Source: Rubrivivax sp. (lineage in GTDB: Bacteria; Pseudomonadota; Gammaproteobacteria; Burkholderiales; Burkholderiaceae). From it: 16,404 bases of DNA. The notes below the pieces were generated by a model, which was given only the letters and a program-made list of their open reading frames with translations, was not told where the DNA came from and searched no databases. Below are positions 6,137-16,048 of this stretch, piece after piece (position 1 is the first letter of the stretch; each line of letters starts with the position of its first letter). The position numbers were made by a program, and so were the translations under genes. The DNA lies in assembly GCA_016790225.1 (NCBI GenBank), contig JAEUOZ010000059.1, positions 1 through 16,404 on the forward strand, written 5' to 3'.

Positions 6137-6162
6137 AAAAAAGCCGCCCGGGAAGGCGGCTT
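6137..6162 (-). terminator. Intrinsic terminator of sucCD
   Basis: On the minus strand AAGCCGCC, a 6-nt loop and GGCGGCTT form an 8-bp stem running into a T6 tract, 25 nt after the sucD stop. This is the clearest Rho-independent terminator in the window. Confidence 0.92.
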
Positions 6163-6186
6163 CTGTGGGCGTCTGCGCTCAGGCCG

Positions 6187-7080
<894 letters not shown>

Positions 7081-7108
7081 GTCAGATGCTCTTGGTCGTT
7101 AGGGCGGG

Positions 7109-8269
7109 TTACTTGACGGCAGCGACGATCTTGGTGGCCGCTTCGGCCATCGTGTCGGCGCTGATGATGGGCAGGCCGGATTCGGCCAGCATCTTCTTGC
7201 CAAGGTCTTCGTTCGTGCCCTTCATGCGCACCACCAGCGGAACGCTCAGGCTCACGGCCTTGCAGGCGGCGATGACGCCCTCGGCGATGGTGTCGCAGCG
7301 CATGATGCCGCCGAAGATGTTGACCAGGATGCCCTTGACGTTCTTGTTGGCCAGCATGATCTTGAAGGCCTCGGTCACCTTCTCTGCCGTGGCACCTCCG
7401 CCGACATCGAGGAAGTTGGCGGGCTCGCCGCCGAACAGCTTGATGGTGTCCATCGTGGCCATGGCCAGGCCGGCACCGTTCACCAGACAGCCGATATTGC
7501 CGTCCAGGCTGATGTAGCTGAGGTCGAACTTGCTGGCTTCCACTTCCGCCGGGTCTTCTTCGTCCAGATCCCGGTACGCGACGATCTCAGGGTGGCGGAA
7601 CAGCGCGTTGGAGTCGAAGTTGAATTTTGCGTCCAGCGCCTTGATGTTGCCGTTGCCCTCCAGGATCAGTGGATTGATCTCGGCGAGGCTGGCGTCGGTC
7701 TTCATGTAGCAGTCGTACAGCTTCTTGAAGACATCACGAGCCTGGGCCTGGCTGGCTGCCGGGACGCCGATGCCATCGGCGAGCTGCTGAGCCTGCTCGT
7801 CGGTCAGCCCGATCTGCGGATCGACGAAGACCTTGATGATCTTCTCGGGGGTGCTGTGGGCGACTTCCTCGATGTCCATGCCACCTTCGGAGCTGGCCAT
7901 CATCGCGACCTTCTGCGTCGCGCGATCGGTCAGCGCGGCCGCGTAGTACTCCTTCTTGATGTCCGCGCCCTCTTCGATGAGCAGGCGACGCACCTTCTGG
8001 CCTTCCGGGCCCGTCTGGTGAGTCTTGAGCTGCATGCCGAGGATTTCGCCGGCCAGGACCTTGACGTCCGGCATGGCGCGCGCGAGCTTCACGCCGCCGC
8101 CCTTGCCGCGTCCGCCAGCGTGGATCTGGGCCTTGACGACCCAGACGCTCCCCCCCAGCTTCTGTGCGGCCTCGGTGGCCTCCTGCACGCTGAAGGCGGG
8201 GTAGCCGCGCGGCACCGGAACGCCGAACTGGCGCAGAAGTTCTTTGCCTTGATACTCGTGGATCTTCAT
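7109..8269 (-). CDS. sucC: Succinyl-CoA synthetase (ADP-forming) beta subunit, 386 aa
   Basis: Beta, nucleotide-binding subunit partnering SucD. It opens with the standard [20 protein letters not shown], followed by the ATP-grasp region with [18 protein letters not shown] (about 46-63). LAEINPLIL carries metal-binding residues, and the C-terminal half has [19 protein letters not shown] and the [10 protein letters not shown] segment that meets the alpha-subunit histidine. The length is close to the E. coli protein (388). AAGG lies about 8 nt before the ATG. It is the first gene of the sucCD operon. The 327-nt region upstream (8270-8596) holds no convincing gene, only a weak promoter candidate. 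Confidence 0.98.
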   Translation of the reverse strand: MKIHEYQGKELLRQFGVPVPRGYPAFSVQEATEAAQKLGGSVWVVKAQIHAGGRGKGGGVKLARAMPDVKVLAGEILGMQLKTHQTGPEGQKVRRLLIEEGADIKKEYYAAALTDRATQKVAMMASSEGGMDIEEVAHSTPEKIIKVFVDPQIGLTDEQAQQLADGIGVPAASQAQARDVFKKLYDCYMKTDASLAEINPLILEGNGNIKALDAKFNFDSNALFRHPEIVAYRDLDEEDPAEVEASKFDLSYISLDGNIGCLVNGAGLAMATMDTIKLFGGEPANFLDVGGGATAEKVTEAFKIMLANKNVKGILVNIFGGIMRCDTIAEGVIAACKAVSLSVPLVVRMKGTNEDLGKKMLAESGLPIISADTMAEAATKIVAAVK

Positions 8270-8480
8270 GGTCGGACCTTGCTGAGGGGCCTTGGAGTGG
8301 GGGTTGCGGCGCGCGGCGTCATCACACAGGGCCGTCGGGCGAAGCGGCAGGCATTCTGTGCAGGTTTCTTGGCGGGTTGCTGACGCGCATGGCGCGACAC
8401 GTTCGGGCGGGCAGGCCGCCGGGGAGTTGCTCTGCCCCGCTGCTGGAGCGCTTCAGGCGCCCTGGCCAAGAGGCCGAGTC

Positions 8481-8489
8481 ACTCTAGCA
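8481..8489 (-). promoter_or_regulatory. Candidate extended -10 element for sucCD
   Basis: The minus strand reads TGCTAGAGT, an extended -10 (TG-N-TAGAGT), about 205 nt upstream of sucC in an otherwise featureless GC-rich gap. No good -35 is found 16-18 nt away, so the call is tentative. Confidence 0.3.
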
Positions 8490-8596
8490 TGCGGTTTCGC
8501 TGCTCCCGGCCGGTCGCTGCGGATTGCCGGCTGCAGGTTCGCCAGGGCGCTGCGCCGCTGAGCCGTAGTGTCGGGGGACGCTCAGGCCGATAACGC

Positions 8597-9190
8597 TCAG
8601 TCAGCGGGTGCCGGCTCCGAATCAGCAGGGAGCTTGAGCGCCCGGGAGATGGTTTGTGCTGAAAAGCCGCGGCTGGCCAGAAAGCGCTGGCGACGCCGGA
8701 GCTCGCTGGCCTCGAGCGCGTTCAGCGGGCTCTCAGCGCAATGAGCAGATCCGAACCGGGTCTTGAGGACGGCAAGCGCCCGCGAGAGTTCGCTGGCCTG
8801 AAGCGCCTGCTTGTCGGCATCGTCAAGCCGCAGGCCGTGGTGGGCGAGTTCCGCGCGGATGCGCAGGTTGCCGAATCGGGACGCACGCACATGGAGACGG
8901 GACTCGATGAATCGCTGCGCGTTCAGCAGACCGGCTTCCGTCAGCTCCTGCAGCAGCTGCTGGACCTCGGTACGGCGGTCGTCCGCAGCCTGGACGTCGG
9001 CACGACGGGGGGTGTCGGCAAGGTGGGCGTCGGCAAGCGGGCGGCCGTCAGCGCCGCGCGGCCCGCGGGATTCGTTCTCAAGCCAGTGAAGCAGCTTGCG
9101 CTCCAGCTCCTGGTGCGAGTGCTCCCTCTGGGCCAGCCACTGCAGCGCCTTGGCCTTGAGGCTGAGCCTTCTGACGCGTGCGTTCGACAT
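8597..9190 (-). CDS. recX: Regulatory protein RecX, 197 aa
   Basis: RecX binds RecA filaments and modulates, usually inhibits, recombination and LexA cleavage. The protein is helical and basic: residues 9-40 (LSLKAKALQWLAQREHSHQE) and 76-125 (ELTEAGLLNAQRFIESRL, then RFGNLRIRAELAHHGL) show the three-helix RecX repeats, and the C-terminal repeat ends RRRQRFLASRGFSAQTISRAL. It is longer than the ~150-170 residues usual in the family because of a polar, low-complexity insert at about 41-73. It lies directly downstream of recA, the usual order, but across a 136-nt repeat-rich gap that may limit readthrough. The ribosome site before the ATG at 9190 is poor; an upstream in-frame stop at 9206-9208 rules out a much longer start. 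Confidence 0.9.
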   Translation of the reverse strand: MSNARVRRLSLKAKALQWLAQREHSHQELERKLLHWLENESRGPRGADGRPLADAHLADTPRRADVQAADDRRTEVQQLLQELTEAGLLNAQRFIESRLHVRASRFGNLRIRAELAHHGLRLDDADKQALQASELSRALAVLKTRFGSAHCAESPLNALEASELRRRQRFLASRGFSAQTISRALKLPADSEPAPAD

Positions 9191-9203
9191 CGAGGATGAC
9201 CAG

Positions 9204-9259
9204 GCTCAGCGCAGCGCCAGAACGTCAATGCCCGTCAGGCTGTCGAGCTGGCGCTGAGC
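9204..9259 (-). other. Long imperfect stem-loop just before recX
   Basis: GCTCAGCG plus CCAG on the left (9204-9220, with a 5-nt bulge) pairs with CTGGCGCTGAGC at 9248-9259 across a 27-nt loop. It lies between recA and recX, where other bacteria have a terminator/readthrough element lowering recX expression. There is no U tract. Function is inferred from position. Confidence 0.35.
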
Positions 9260-9323
9260 TAGACGCTGAGGCAGACGCAGGCGCTGAGCGGAGGCTGACG
9301 CGAACGCTGAGGCGAGCGCTGAG
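9252..9323. repeat. Degenerate 12-bp direct repeats in the recA-recX gap
   Basis: CGCTGAG occurs at 9252, 9264, 9282, 9305 and 9317, with a near copy GGCTGAC at 9293. Spacings are 12, 18, 11, 12 and 12, so the underlying unit is about 12 bp (on the minus strand CTCAGCGYYNGC). An inverted copy is at 9205-9211, and related CGCTGAG/CGCTCAG motifs recur past the other end of recX (8556, 8579, 8594). The array fills most of the gap and is not an open frame of either gene. Confidence 0.75.
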
Positions 9324-9326
9324 CCC

Positions 9327-10376
9327 TCATTCGTCCGCGGCTTGTCCTGCCGGGCTGCCGGCGGCGGGAATGCCGAGCGACTCACGGATCTTGTTCTCGA
9401 TCTCGCGGGCCAGATCCGGGTTCTCGCGCAGGAACTCGCGCGCGTTGTCCTTGCCCTGGCCGATCTTCTCGCCGTTGTAGGCGTACCAGGCGCCGCTCTT
9501 CTCGACCACACGGGCCGTCACGCCCATGTCGACGATCTCGCCTTCGCGGCTGATGCCTTCGCCGTAGAGGATGTCGAATTCAGCGGTCTTGAAAGGCGGG
9601 CTGACCTTGTTCTTGACGACCTTGACCTTGGTCTCGCTGCCGATGACTTCGTCACCCTTCTTGATGCTGCCCGTGCGGCGGATGTCCAGGCGCACGGAAG
9701 CGTAGAACTTCAAGGCGTTGCCGCCCGTGGTGGTTTCCGGGCTGCCGAACATCACGCCGATCTTCATGCGGATCTGGTTGATGAAGATGACCATGCAGTT
9801 GGTCTTCTTGATCGTGGCGGTGAGCTTGCGCAGGGCCTGGCTCATCAGCCTGGCCTGCAGACCGGGCAGGGAATCGCCCATCTCGCCTTCGATTTCCGCC
9901 TTGGGTGTGAGCGCGGCCACGGAATCGATGACGATCAGATCGACCGAACCCGAGCGCACGAGGGCATCCACGATCTCGAGCGCCTGTTCACCGGTATCGG
10001 GCTGAGAGATCAGAAGCTCCTGCAGGTTGACGCCCAGCTTCTGCGCATACTGGACATCCAGCGCGTGCTCGGCATCGATGAACGCGCAGGTGCCGGCGAG
10101 CTTCTGCATCTCGGCGATGACCTGCAGCGTGAGCGTGGTCTTGCCGGAAGATTCAGGCCCGTAGATCTCGACCACGCGGCCGCGCGGCAGGCCACCGACG
10201 CCCAGGGCGATATCCAGCCCCAGCGAGCCCGTGGAGACGACCTGGATGTCTTCGATCTTCTCGCCTTCGCCCAGGCGCATGATCGAGCCCTTGCCGAACT
10301 GCTTTTCGATCTGGGCCAGCGCGGCCTGGAGGGCCTTGGCTTTCTCGGTATTCAATGCCTTCACGGGTGCGTCCAT
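9327..10376 (-). CDS. recA: Recombinase RecA, 349 aa
   Basis: ATP-dependent recombinase forming filaments on single-stranded DNA, driving strand exchange and LexA self-cleavage. Walker A GPESSGKT is at residues 73-80, Walker [11 protein letters not shown] near 150, and the loops carry MSQALRKL and the [21 protein letters not shown] segment; all are standard. The length is normal, with an acidic tail ending AADE. The start at 10376 ([10 protein letters not shown]) is chosen because AAGGAG lies 9 nt upstream and because the promoter -10 at 10403-10408 would place transcription start near 10396, downstream of the alternative ATG at 10412. It is the first gene of recA-recX, controlled by LexA. 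Confidence 0.98.
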   Translation of the reverse strand: MDAPVKALNTEKAKALQAALAQIEKQFGKGSIMRLGEGEKIEDIQVVSTGSLGLDIALGVGGLPRGRVVEIYGPESSGKTTLTLQVIAEMQKLAGTCAFIDAEHALDVQYAQKLGVNLQELLISQPDTGEQALEIVDALVRSGSVDLIVIDSVAALTPKAEIEGEMGDSLPGLQARLMSQALRKLTATIKKTNCMVIFINQIRMKIGVMFGSPETTTGGNALKFYASVRLDIRRTGSIKKGDEVIGSETKVKVVKNKVSPPFKTAEFDILYGEGISREGEIVDMGVTARVVEKSGAWYAYNGEKIGQGKDNAREFLRENPDLAREIENKIRESLGIPAAGSPAGQAADE

Positions 10377-10402
10377 CGTTAGCTGCTCCTTGCTGAGTGT
10401 GC

Positions 10403-10431
10403 AGTATTTCATCGAGCTGTTGTTTTGTACA
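10403..10431 (-). promoter_or_regulatory. recA promoter (sigma-70 type)
   Basis: The minus strand has -35 TGTACA, a 17-nt spacer and -10 AATACT, 4 or more of 6 matches each. The -35 lies inside the LexA box at 10417-10432, so bound LexA would block polymerase. The predicted leader is about 20 nt, with AAGGAG (10386-10391) as ribosome site. Confidence 0.7.
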
Positions 10432-10432
10432 G
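10417..10432. promoter_or_regulatory. LexA (SOS) box of recA
   Basis: CTGTTGTTTTGTACAG has exact CTGT-N8-ACAG, the SOS operator used in beta- and gammaproteobacteria, and overlaps the recA -35 element. Confidence 0.85.
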
Positions 10433-10448
10433 TTGTTTTTCTGTACAG
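10433..10448. promoter_or_regulatory. Second, adjacent LexA-like box
   Basis: TTGTTTTTCTGTACAG abuts the first box with no gap and matches it at 13 of 16 positions. It differs from CTGT-N8-ACAG only in its first base. It could give cooperative or stronger LexA repression, or extend control toward the divergent regulator gene. Confidence 0.6.
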
Positions 10449-10515
10449 GCCCTGGAGGGGGAATCCCGGGGCTCACAAGGGGCACTTGAGATGCGTTGAA
10501 CCGGGGCTTGCTGCC

Positions 10516-10521
10516 TAGAAT
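10516..10521 (+). promoter_or_regulatory. Candidate -10 element for the response-regulator gene
   Basis: TAGAAT is a good -10 match about 80 nt upstream of the regulator ATG. The nearest -35-like TTGAAC (10496-10501) is only 14 nt away, too close for a standard promoter, so an activator or a different start is possible. Confidence 0.3.
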
Positions 10522-10600
10522 CGTGGGATAGCCCGGGCCGGCGCATCGCGCCGCCGCGCACAGGCGGCCGGTGGCGTGGCATCAACAGGAGACACAGGCG

Positions 10601-11272
10601 ATGAGAATCTTGATTGCAGAAGACGATCAGGTGCTGGCCGACGGGCTGTTGCGCTCCTTGCGCGCCACCGGGTACGCGGTGGATCAGGTCGCCAGCGGGA
10701 CGGAAGCCGATGCCGCGCTGGCCTCGCACGAATTCGACCTGCTGATCCTGGATCTGGGGCTGCCCAAGCTGCATGGCCTGGAGGTGCTGCGCAAGCTGCG
10801 CGCGCGGGGCTCTTCGGTGCCGGTGCTGATCCTCACCGCTGCCGACAGCGTGGAACAACGCGTCAAGGGCCTGGATCTGGGCGCCGACGACTACATGGCC
10901 AAGCCGTTCTCGCTGCAGGAGCTTGAGGCGCGGGTGCGCGCGCTGACGCGGCGCGGCCTGGGCACCGCTTCCTCGATCATCAAGCACGGCCCGCTGACCT
11001 TTGATGCCACGGGCCGGGTGGCTTATTTCGACGACCAGATGATCGAGCTCTCGGCGCGCGAGCTGAGCCTGCTTGAAGTGCTGCTGCAGCGCGCGGGGCG
11101 GCTGGTCAGCAAGGATCAGCTCGTCGAGCGCCTGTGCGAGTGGGGCGAAGAGGTCAGCACCAATGCGATCGAGGTGTACATCCACCGCCTGCGCAAGAAG
11201 ATCGAGCAGGGCCCCGTGCGCATTGCCACGGTGCGCGGCCTGGGCTATTGCCTCGAGAAGATAGCGGCTTGA
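10601..11272 (+). CDS. OmpR/PhoB-family response regulator, 223 aa
   Basis: DNA-binding half of a two-component system. The receiver domain (1-115) has the acidic pair Glu8/Asp9/Asp10, phosphorylation site Asp51 in LILDLGLPKLHG, Thr79 and Lys101 in YMAKPF. The winged-helix output domain (about 127-220) has ELSARELSLLEVLLQRAGRLVSKDQL, EVYIHRLRKKIE and VRGLGYCLE. The start is set by AGGAG 9 nt upstream of MRILIAEDD; the longer reading from 10571 lacks that. The sequence resembles the QseB/TctD group. It is divergent from recA, sharing a 224-nt intergenic region between the two start codons, and is followed by its cognate sensor kinase. Its TGA overlaps the ATG of a 30-codon ORF (TGATG). Stimulus and targets cannot be read from the sequence. 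Confidence 0.95.
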   Translation: MRILIAEDDQVLADGLLRSLRATGYAVDQVASGTEADAALASHEFDLLILDLGLPKLHGLEVLRKLRARGSSVPVLILTAADSVEQRVKGLDLGADDYMAKPFSLQELEARVRALTRRGLGTASSIIKHGPLTFDATGRVAYFDDQMIELSARELSLLEVLLQRAGRLVSKDQLVERLCEWGEEVSTNAIEVYIHRLRKKIEQGPVRIATVRGLGYCLEKIAA

Positions 11273-11364
11273 TGTCGCCTGCGCCCACGGCCCTGCTGGC
11301 GGGGCCGGCGGGCTTCCTCATGCGCGCAGCCGTCGCGCGCAGCCGGGGCAAGGCCACGTGGTGA
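11272..11364 (+). other. 30-codon ORF bridging regulator and kinase genes (possible coupling ORF)
   Basis: The ATG overlaps the regulator stop (TGATG at 11270-11274), and the TGA overlaps the GTGGTG start of the sensor kinase (11358-11364). It encodes MSPAPTALLAGPAGFLMRAA and ten more residues ending KATW. The two end-to-end overlaps are what a translational relay would look like, but the peptide resembles no family I know and could be chance in GC-rich DNA. Alternatively, a one-base error would fuse it to the kinase N-terminus. Confidence 0.3.
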
Positions 11365-12854
11365 GTTCGGAGCGACGCGACCAGCGCTCCCTGTTCGGCG
11401 AGATCCTCGACTGGATGCTCGCGCCGTTGCTGCTGCTGTGGCCGATGAGCCTGGTCGTCACGGGGGTGGTGGCCGGCGACATCGCCAACCAGCCCTACGA
11501 CCGCGAACTCGGCGAACACACCAGCCTGATCGCGCGGCAGATCGTCATCGAAACGGTGGCCCGGCCCGGCGACGTGCCGCGCGTGAAGGTCGCCGAGCTT
11601 GCTGCTCTGCGCCTGCTGCGACAGGACGACATCGATCAGGTCTTCATCCAGGTGCTGGGTGCACGGGGCGAGGTGATCGCGGGCGACCGCGACCTGCCCG
11701 TGCCGGAAGAATCGCTGCGCGTGCCGGGCCTGAAGTTTCGCGACGAGATGATGGGCGAGGACCGCGTGCGCGTGGCCTATCAGTGGGTGCCCATCCCCGG
11801 CGACCCGCAGAGCCGCGGCGTGCTGGTGCAGACGGCGGAGACGCTGCAGAAGCGCTCGCGCCTGGCCACCGAGATCGTCAAGGGCGTGATCCTGCCCCAG
11901 TTCATCATCCTGCCGCTGGCGGTGCTGCTGGTCTGGTCGGCGCTGGCGCGCGGGCTCTCGCCGCTCAAGCGGCTGCAGCTGCGCATCCGCGGGCGCGACA
12001 GCAACGACCTCAGTCCGATCGACGAGACCGACGCACCCGAGGAAGTGGCCCCGCTGGTGCGCGCCATCAACGATCTGCTGGGCCGGCTGGACCAGTCCAT
12101 CGCATCGCAGAAACACTTCCTGGCCGATGCGGCGCATCAGCTGAAGACGCCGCTGGCCGGGCTGCGCACGCAGGCCGAGCTGGCCGTGCGCGAGATCGAT
12201 GCCGGCCAGCGCGATCCGGTGGCGCTGAAGCAGGCGCTGGAGCAGATCGCCGTCTCCAGCCAGCGCGCGGCGCACTCGGTGAACCAGCTGCTGGCGATGG
12301 CCCGCGCCGAAGACCGCGAGATGGCCAACCGCCAGCAGCAGCTGGATCTGGCCGAGCTGGTGCGCGATGCCGTGCGCGACTTCGTGCCCAAGGCGATGGA
12401 CAAGCGCATCGACCTGGGTTACGAGGGCGCCGATCCCGAGGCCGGGGCGCAGATGATGGGCCAGCCGATCCTCGTGGGCGAGCTGGTGCGCAACCTCATC
12501 GACAACGCCTTGCAGTACACGCCCGATGGCGGGCTGGTCACGGCGCGTGTTCTGCCGGATCCGTTCGGCCAGGTGGTGGTGCTGCAGGTCGAGGACTCCG
12601 GGCCGGGCATCCCGGCGGCCGAACGGGAGCTGATCTTCCAGCCCTTCTACCGCGCGCTGGGCACGGGCGTGGATGGCACCGGCCTGGGCCTGGCGATCGT
12701 GCTGGAGATCGCTGCGAACCATGACGCCGAAATCAGCGTCAGCGAGGCGCAGACGCGGCATCCCGGCGGTGGCCCGGGTGCCTTGTTCACGGTGCGCTTC
12801 CCCCGCCGCCTGCCCGCGGTGCACCCAGCGGCCAACCCCGAGGGCGAAGGCTGA
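11358..12854 (+). CDS. Sensor histidine kinase, TctE/QseC-like, 498 aa
   Basis: Inner-membrane sensor that phosphorylates the regulator encoded just upstream. TM1 is about residues 19-40, a periplasmic domain spans 41-176 (resembling the 2CSK_N sensor of TctE-type kinases), and TM2 is about 177-198. The transmitter has H-box FLADAAHQLKTPLAGL with His260, N-box LVRNLIDNALQYTP, G1 EDSGPGIP, F-box LIFQPFYRA and G2 GTGLGLAIV, all intact. There is no ATG at the N-terminus: the frame begins GTG GTG AGT. AAGG lies 4 nt before the first and 7 nt before the second GTG, so 11361 is the better ribosome fit; 85 nt separate it from the regulator. It ends 9 nt from the convergent rodA stop with no clear terminator. 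Ligand unknown; the TctE resemblance suggests a small organic acid but is weak evidence. Confidence 0.93.
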   Translation: MVSSERRDQRSLFGEILDWMLAPLLLLWPMSLVVTGVVAGDIANQPYDRELGEHTSLIARQIVIETVARPGDVPRVKVAELAALRLLRQDDIDQVFIQVLGARGEVIAGDRDLPVPEESLRVPGLKFRDEMMGEDRVRVAYQWVPIPGDPQSRGVLVQTAETLQKRSRLATEIVKGVILPQFIILPLAVLLVWSALARGLSPLKRLQLRIRGRDSNDLSPIDETDAPEEVAPLVRAINDLLGRLDQSIASQKHFLADAAHQLKTPLAGLRTQAELAVREIDAGQRDPVALKQALEQIAVSSQRAAHSVNQLLAMARAEDREMANRQQQLDLAELVRDAVRDFVPKAMDKRIDLGYEGADPEAGAQMMGQPILVGELVRNLIDNALQYTPDGGLVTARVLPDPFGQVVVLQVEDSGPGIPAAERELIFQPFYRALGTGVDGTGLGLAIVLEIAANHDAEISVSEAQTRHPGGGPGALFTVRFPRRLPAVHPAANPEGEG

Positions 12855-12863
12855 TCCGGGGCT

Positions 12864-14014
<1,151 letters not shown>

Positions 14015-14018
<4 letters not shown>

Positions 14019-16048
14019 GGCGCCTTGGCCGGCATGGCCGGCGCCGTGCTGCTCGCGCTCGCGGCAACGATGTCCGGCGCTGCCGCCGGCGGCAGGTTGG
14101 CCGGGGCGCCGGGCAGCGGCACGCTCGCGGCGTCGCGCTGCACGCCGATGGGCACGGTGGACTGGCCGCGCTGCGTGGCGGCGATGTCCTCCTCGCTTGG
14201 ATACTTGCCCAGCAGCACGTAGTCAAAGACGCGGCGCGCGATCGGCGCCGCGGCGGCGGCGCCGAAGCCGGCGTTCTCGACCACCATCGCGATGGCGATG
14301 CGCGGCTCGTCCAGCGGCGCGAATGCGGTGTAGAGCGCATGGTCGCGATGGCGCTCGTCGATCGCCTTGGCGTCGTACTTCTCGTCCTTGCCGATGGCGA
14401 TGACCTGCGCCGTGCCGGTCTTGCCGCCGGTCTTGTACGGCGCGCGCGCGAACACGCGCGCCGAGGTGCCTTCCTGCGTCACGCCGTACATCGCCTGGTG
14501 GATGAAGGCCACGTGTTCCGGATTCCACGGCAGCGGGGTCAGCGCCTGGCCCGAGATGCGCCGCGTCGTGCGGGTCTCGAAGTCCTCGATCTCGCGCGCC
14601 AGGCGCGGCACGTAGCGCTGGCCGCCGGTAGCCACGGCCGCGGTGGCGTCGGCCAGTTGCAGCATCGTGAATGCGTTGTAGCCCTGGCCGATGCCCAGCG
14701 AGATGGTCTCGCCGGCGTACCACTTCTGCTGTTCCTTGCGCCGGTAGGCGGCCTTCTTCCAGGCCGTCGACGGCAGCAGGCCCTTGACCTCGCCATGAAT
14801 GTCGATGCCGGTGAGCTGCCCCAGGCCCAGCGGCTTCATGAAGTCGTGCATCGCATCGACGCCCAGGTCGTTGGCCAGCGTGTAGTAGTAGGTGTCGCAG
14901 GACTGGACGATGGACTTGTACATGTCCACCGCGCCATGGCCACCCTCCTTGTCGTCGCGGAACTTGTGGTTGCCGAACCAGAAGTAGCCCGGGTCGGAGA
15001 TCGCCTGCTGCGGCGTGCGCTTGCCCAGCGTCAGCGCCGCCAGCGCCATCAGCGGCTTGTAGGTCGATCCCGGCGGGTAGGCGCCGCGCAGCGCACGGTT
15101 GAGCAGCGGCTTGTCGAGCGACTCGTTCAAGGCCTTCCAGTTCTCGGCGTCGATGCCGTCGACGAACAGGTTGGGGTCGAAGTTGGGCTTGCTGACGAAG
15201 GCCAGGATCTCGCCGTTGCGCGGGTCGATGGCGACGAAGGCGCCGCGACGCTCGCCGTAGAGCTGCTCGACCAGCGCCTGCAGCCGGATGTCGATCGACA
15301 AGCTGAGCTTGTTGCCGGGGATCGCGGCGTTGCTCTGCAGCCGGCGCACCGCGCGCCCGCCGGCCGTGGTCTCGATCTCCTCGAAGCCGGTCGAGCCGTG
15401 CAGCTCGGCCTCATAGCTCTGCTCGATGCCGAGCTTGCCGATGTACTCGGTGCCGCGGTAGTTGGGCGCGGCCTCGGTCTCGTCGATGGCCGCCTTCTCC
15501 GCCGGGTTGATGCGACCGATGTAGCCGATCAGGTGGCTCGCGGTCTCGCCCAGCGGGTAGTTGCGAAACAGGCGCGCCTTGATCTCGACGCCCGGGAAGC
15601 GGAAGCGCTGCGCAGTGAAGCGCGCGACCTCCTCGTCGGTGAGGCGCGAGCGGATGGGCAGCGACTCGAAGTTCTTGCCCTCTTCGGCCAGGCGCTTGAA
15701 GCGCTTGCGGTCGCGCGGCTGGATGTCGATCACCTGCGCCAGCGCGTCGATGGTCTCTTCCACGCTCGCGGCCAGCTTGGACGGCGTGATCTCCAGCGTG
15801 TAGGCGGAGTAGTTGTCGGCGAGCACGACGCCGTTGCGGTCCAGGATCAGGCCGCGGTTGGGGACGATGGGCAGCACGGCGATGCGGTTCGCCTCGGCCT
15901 GGGTCGCCAGTTCCTCGTGGCGGATCACCTGCAGGTAGACGAGCCGCGCTGCGAGCAGGCCGAAGCAGAACAGCACGAACAGCGCCGCAGCGGCGAGGCG
16001 CATGCGAAAGCTGCCGAGTTCGCGCTCGATGTCCCTCAACTCGGTCAT
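14015..16048 (-). CDS. mrdA: Penicillin-binding protein 2 (peptidoglycan D,D-transpeptidase), 677 aa
   Basis: Class B PBP, the crosslinking partner of RodA in the elongasome. It has a cytoplasmic start MTELRDIERELGSFRMRLAA, one membrane anchor (about 20-41), then the pedestal region with NRGLILDRNG. The transpeptidase domain carries GSTYKP (nucleophile Ser328, Lys331), SCD (383-385) and GGKTGTAQV (Lys543-Gly545). The last ~70 residues form an Ala/Pro-rich tail. The start at 16048 is chosen since its ATG overlaps the mreD stop (ATGA 16045-16048) and the family begins at this point; an open frame to 16264 merely shadows mreD. It is translationally coupled to mreD before and rodA after. Confidence 0.97.

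Noticed and set aside
8266..8469. A 67-codon minus-strand ORF from a TTG, ending in an ATGA overlap with sucC
   Set aside because: It is Arg/Pro/Ala-rich with a rare start and no ribosome site. The overlap alone is not enough, since such frames are common in this DNA.
9252..9323. The repeats read as a CRISPR array
   Set aside because: Units are about 12 bp with no unique spacers of 25-40 bp and no cas genes nearby.
10377..10412. An earlier ATG for recA at 10412 (12 extra residues)
   Set aside because: It lies upstream of the predicted transcription start and overlaps the -10 region, while AAGGAG fits the ATG at 10376.
11154..12824. A 556-codon minus-strand open frame opposite the histidine kinase
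   Set aside because: The sense strand encodes an intact kinase with all boxes; the antisense product is His/Gln/Arg-rich without any domain.
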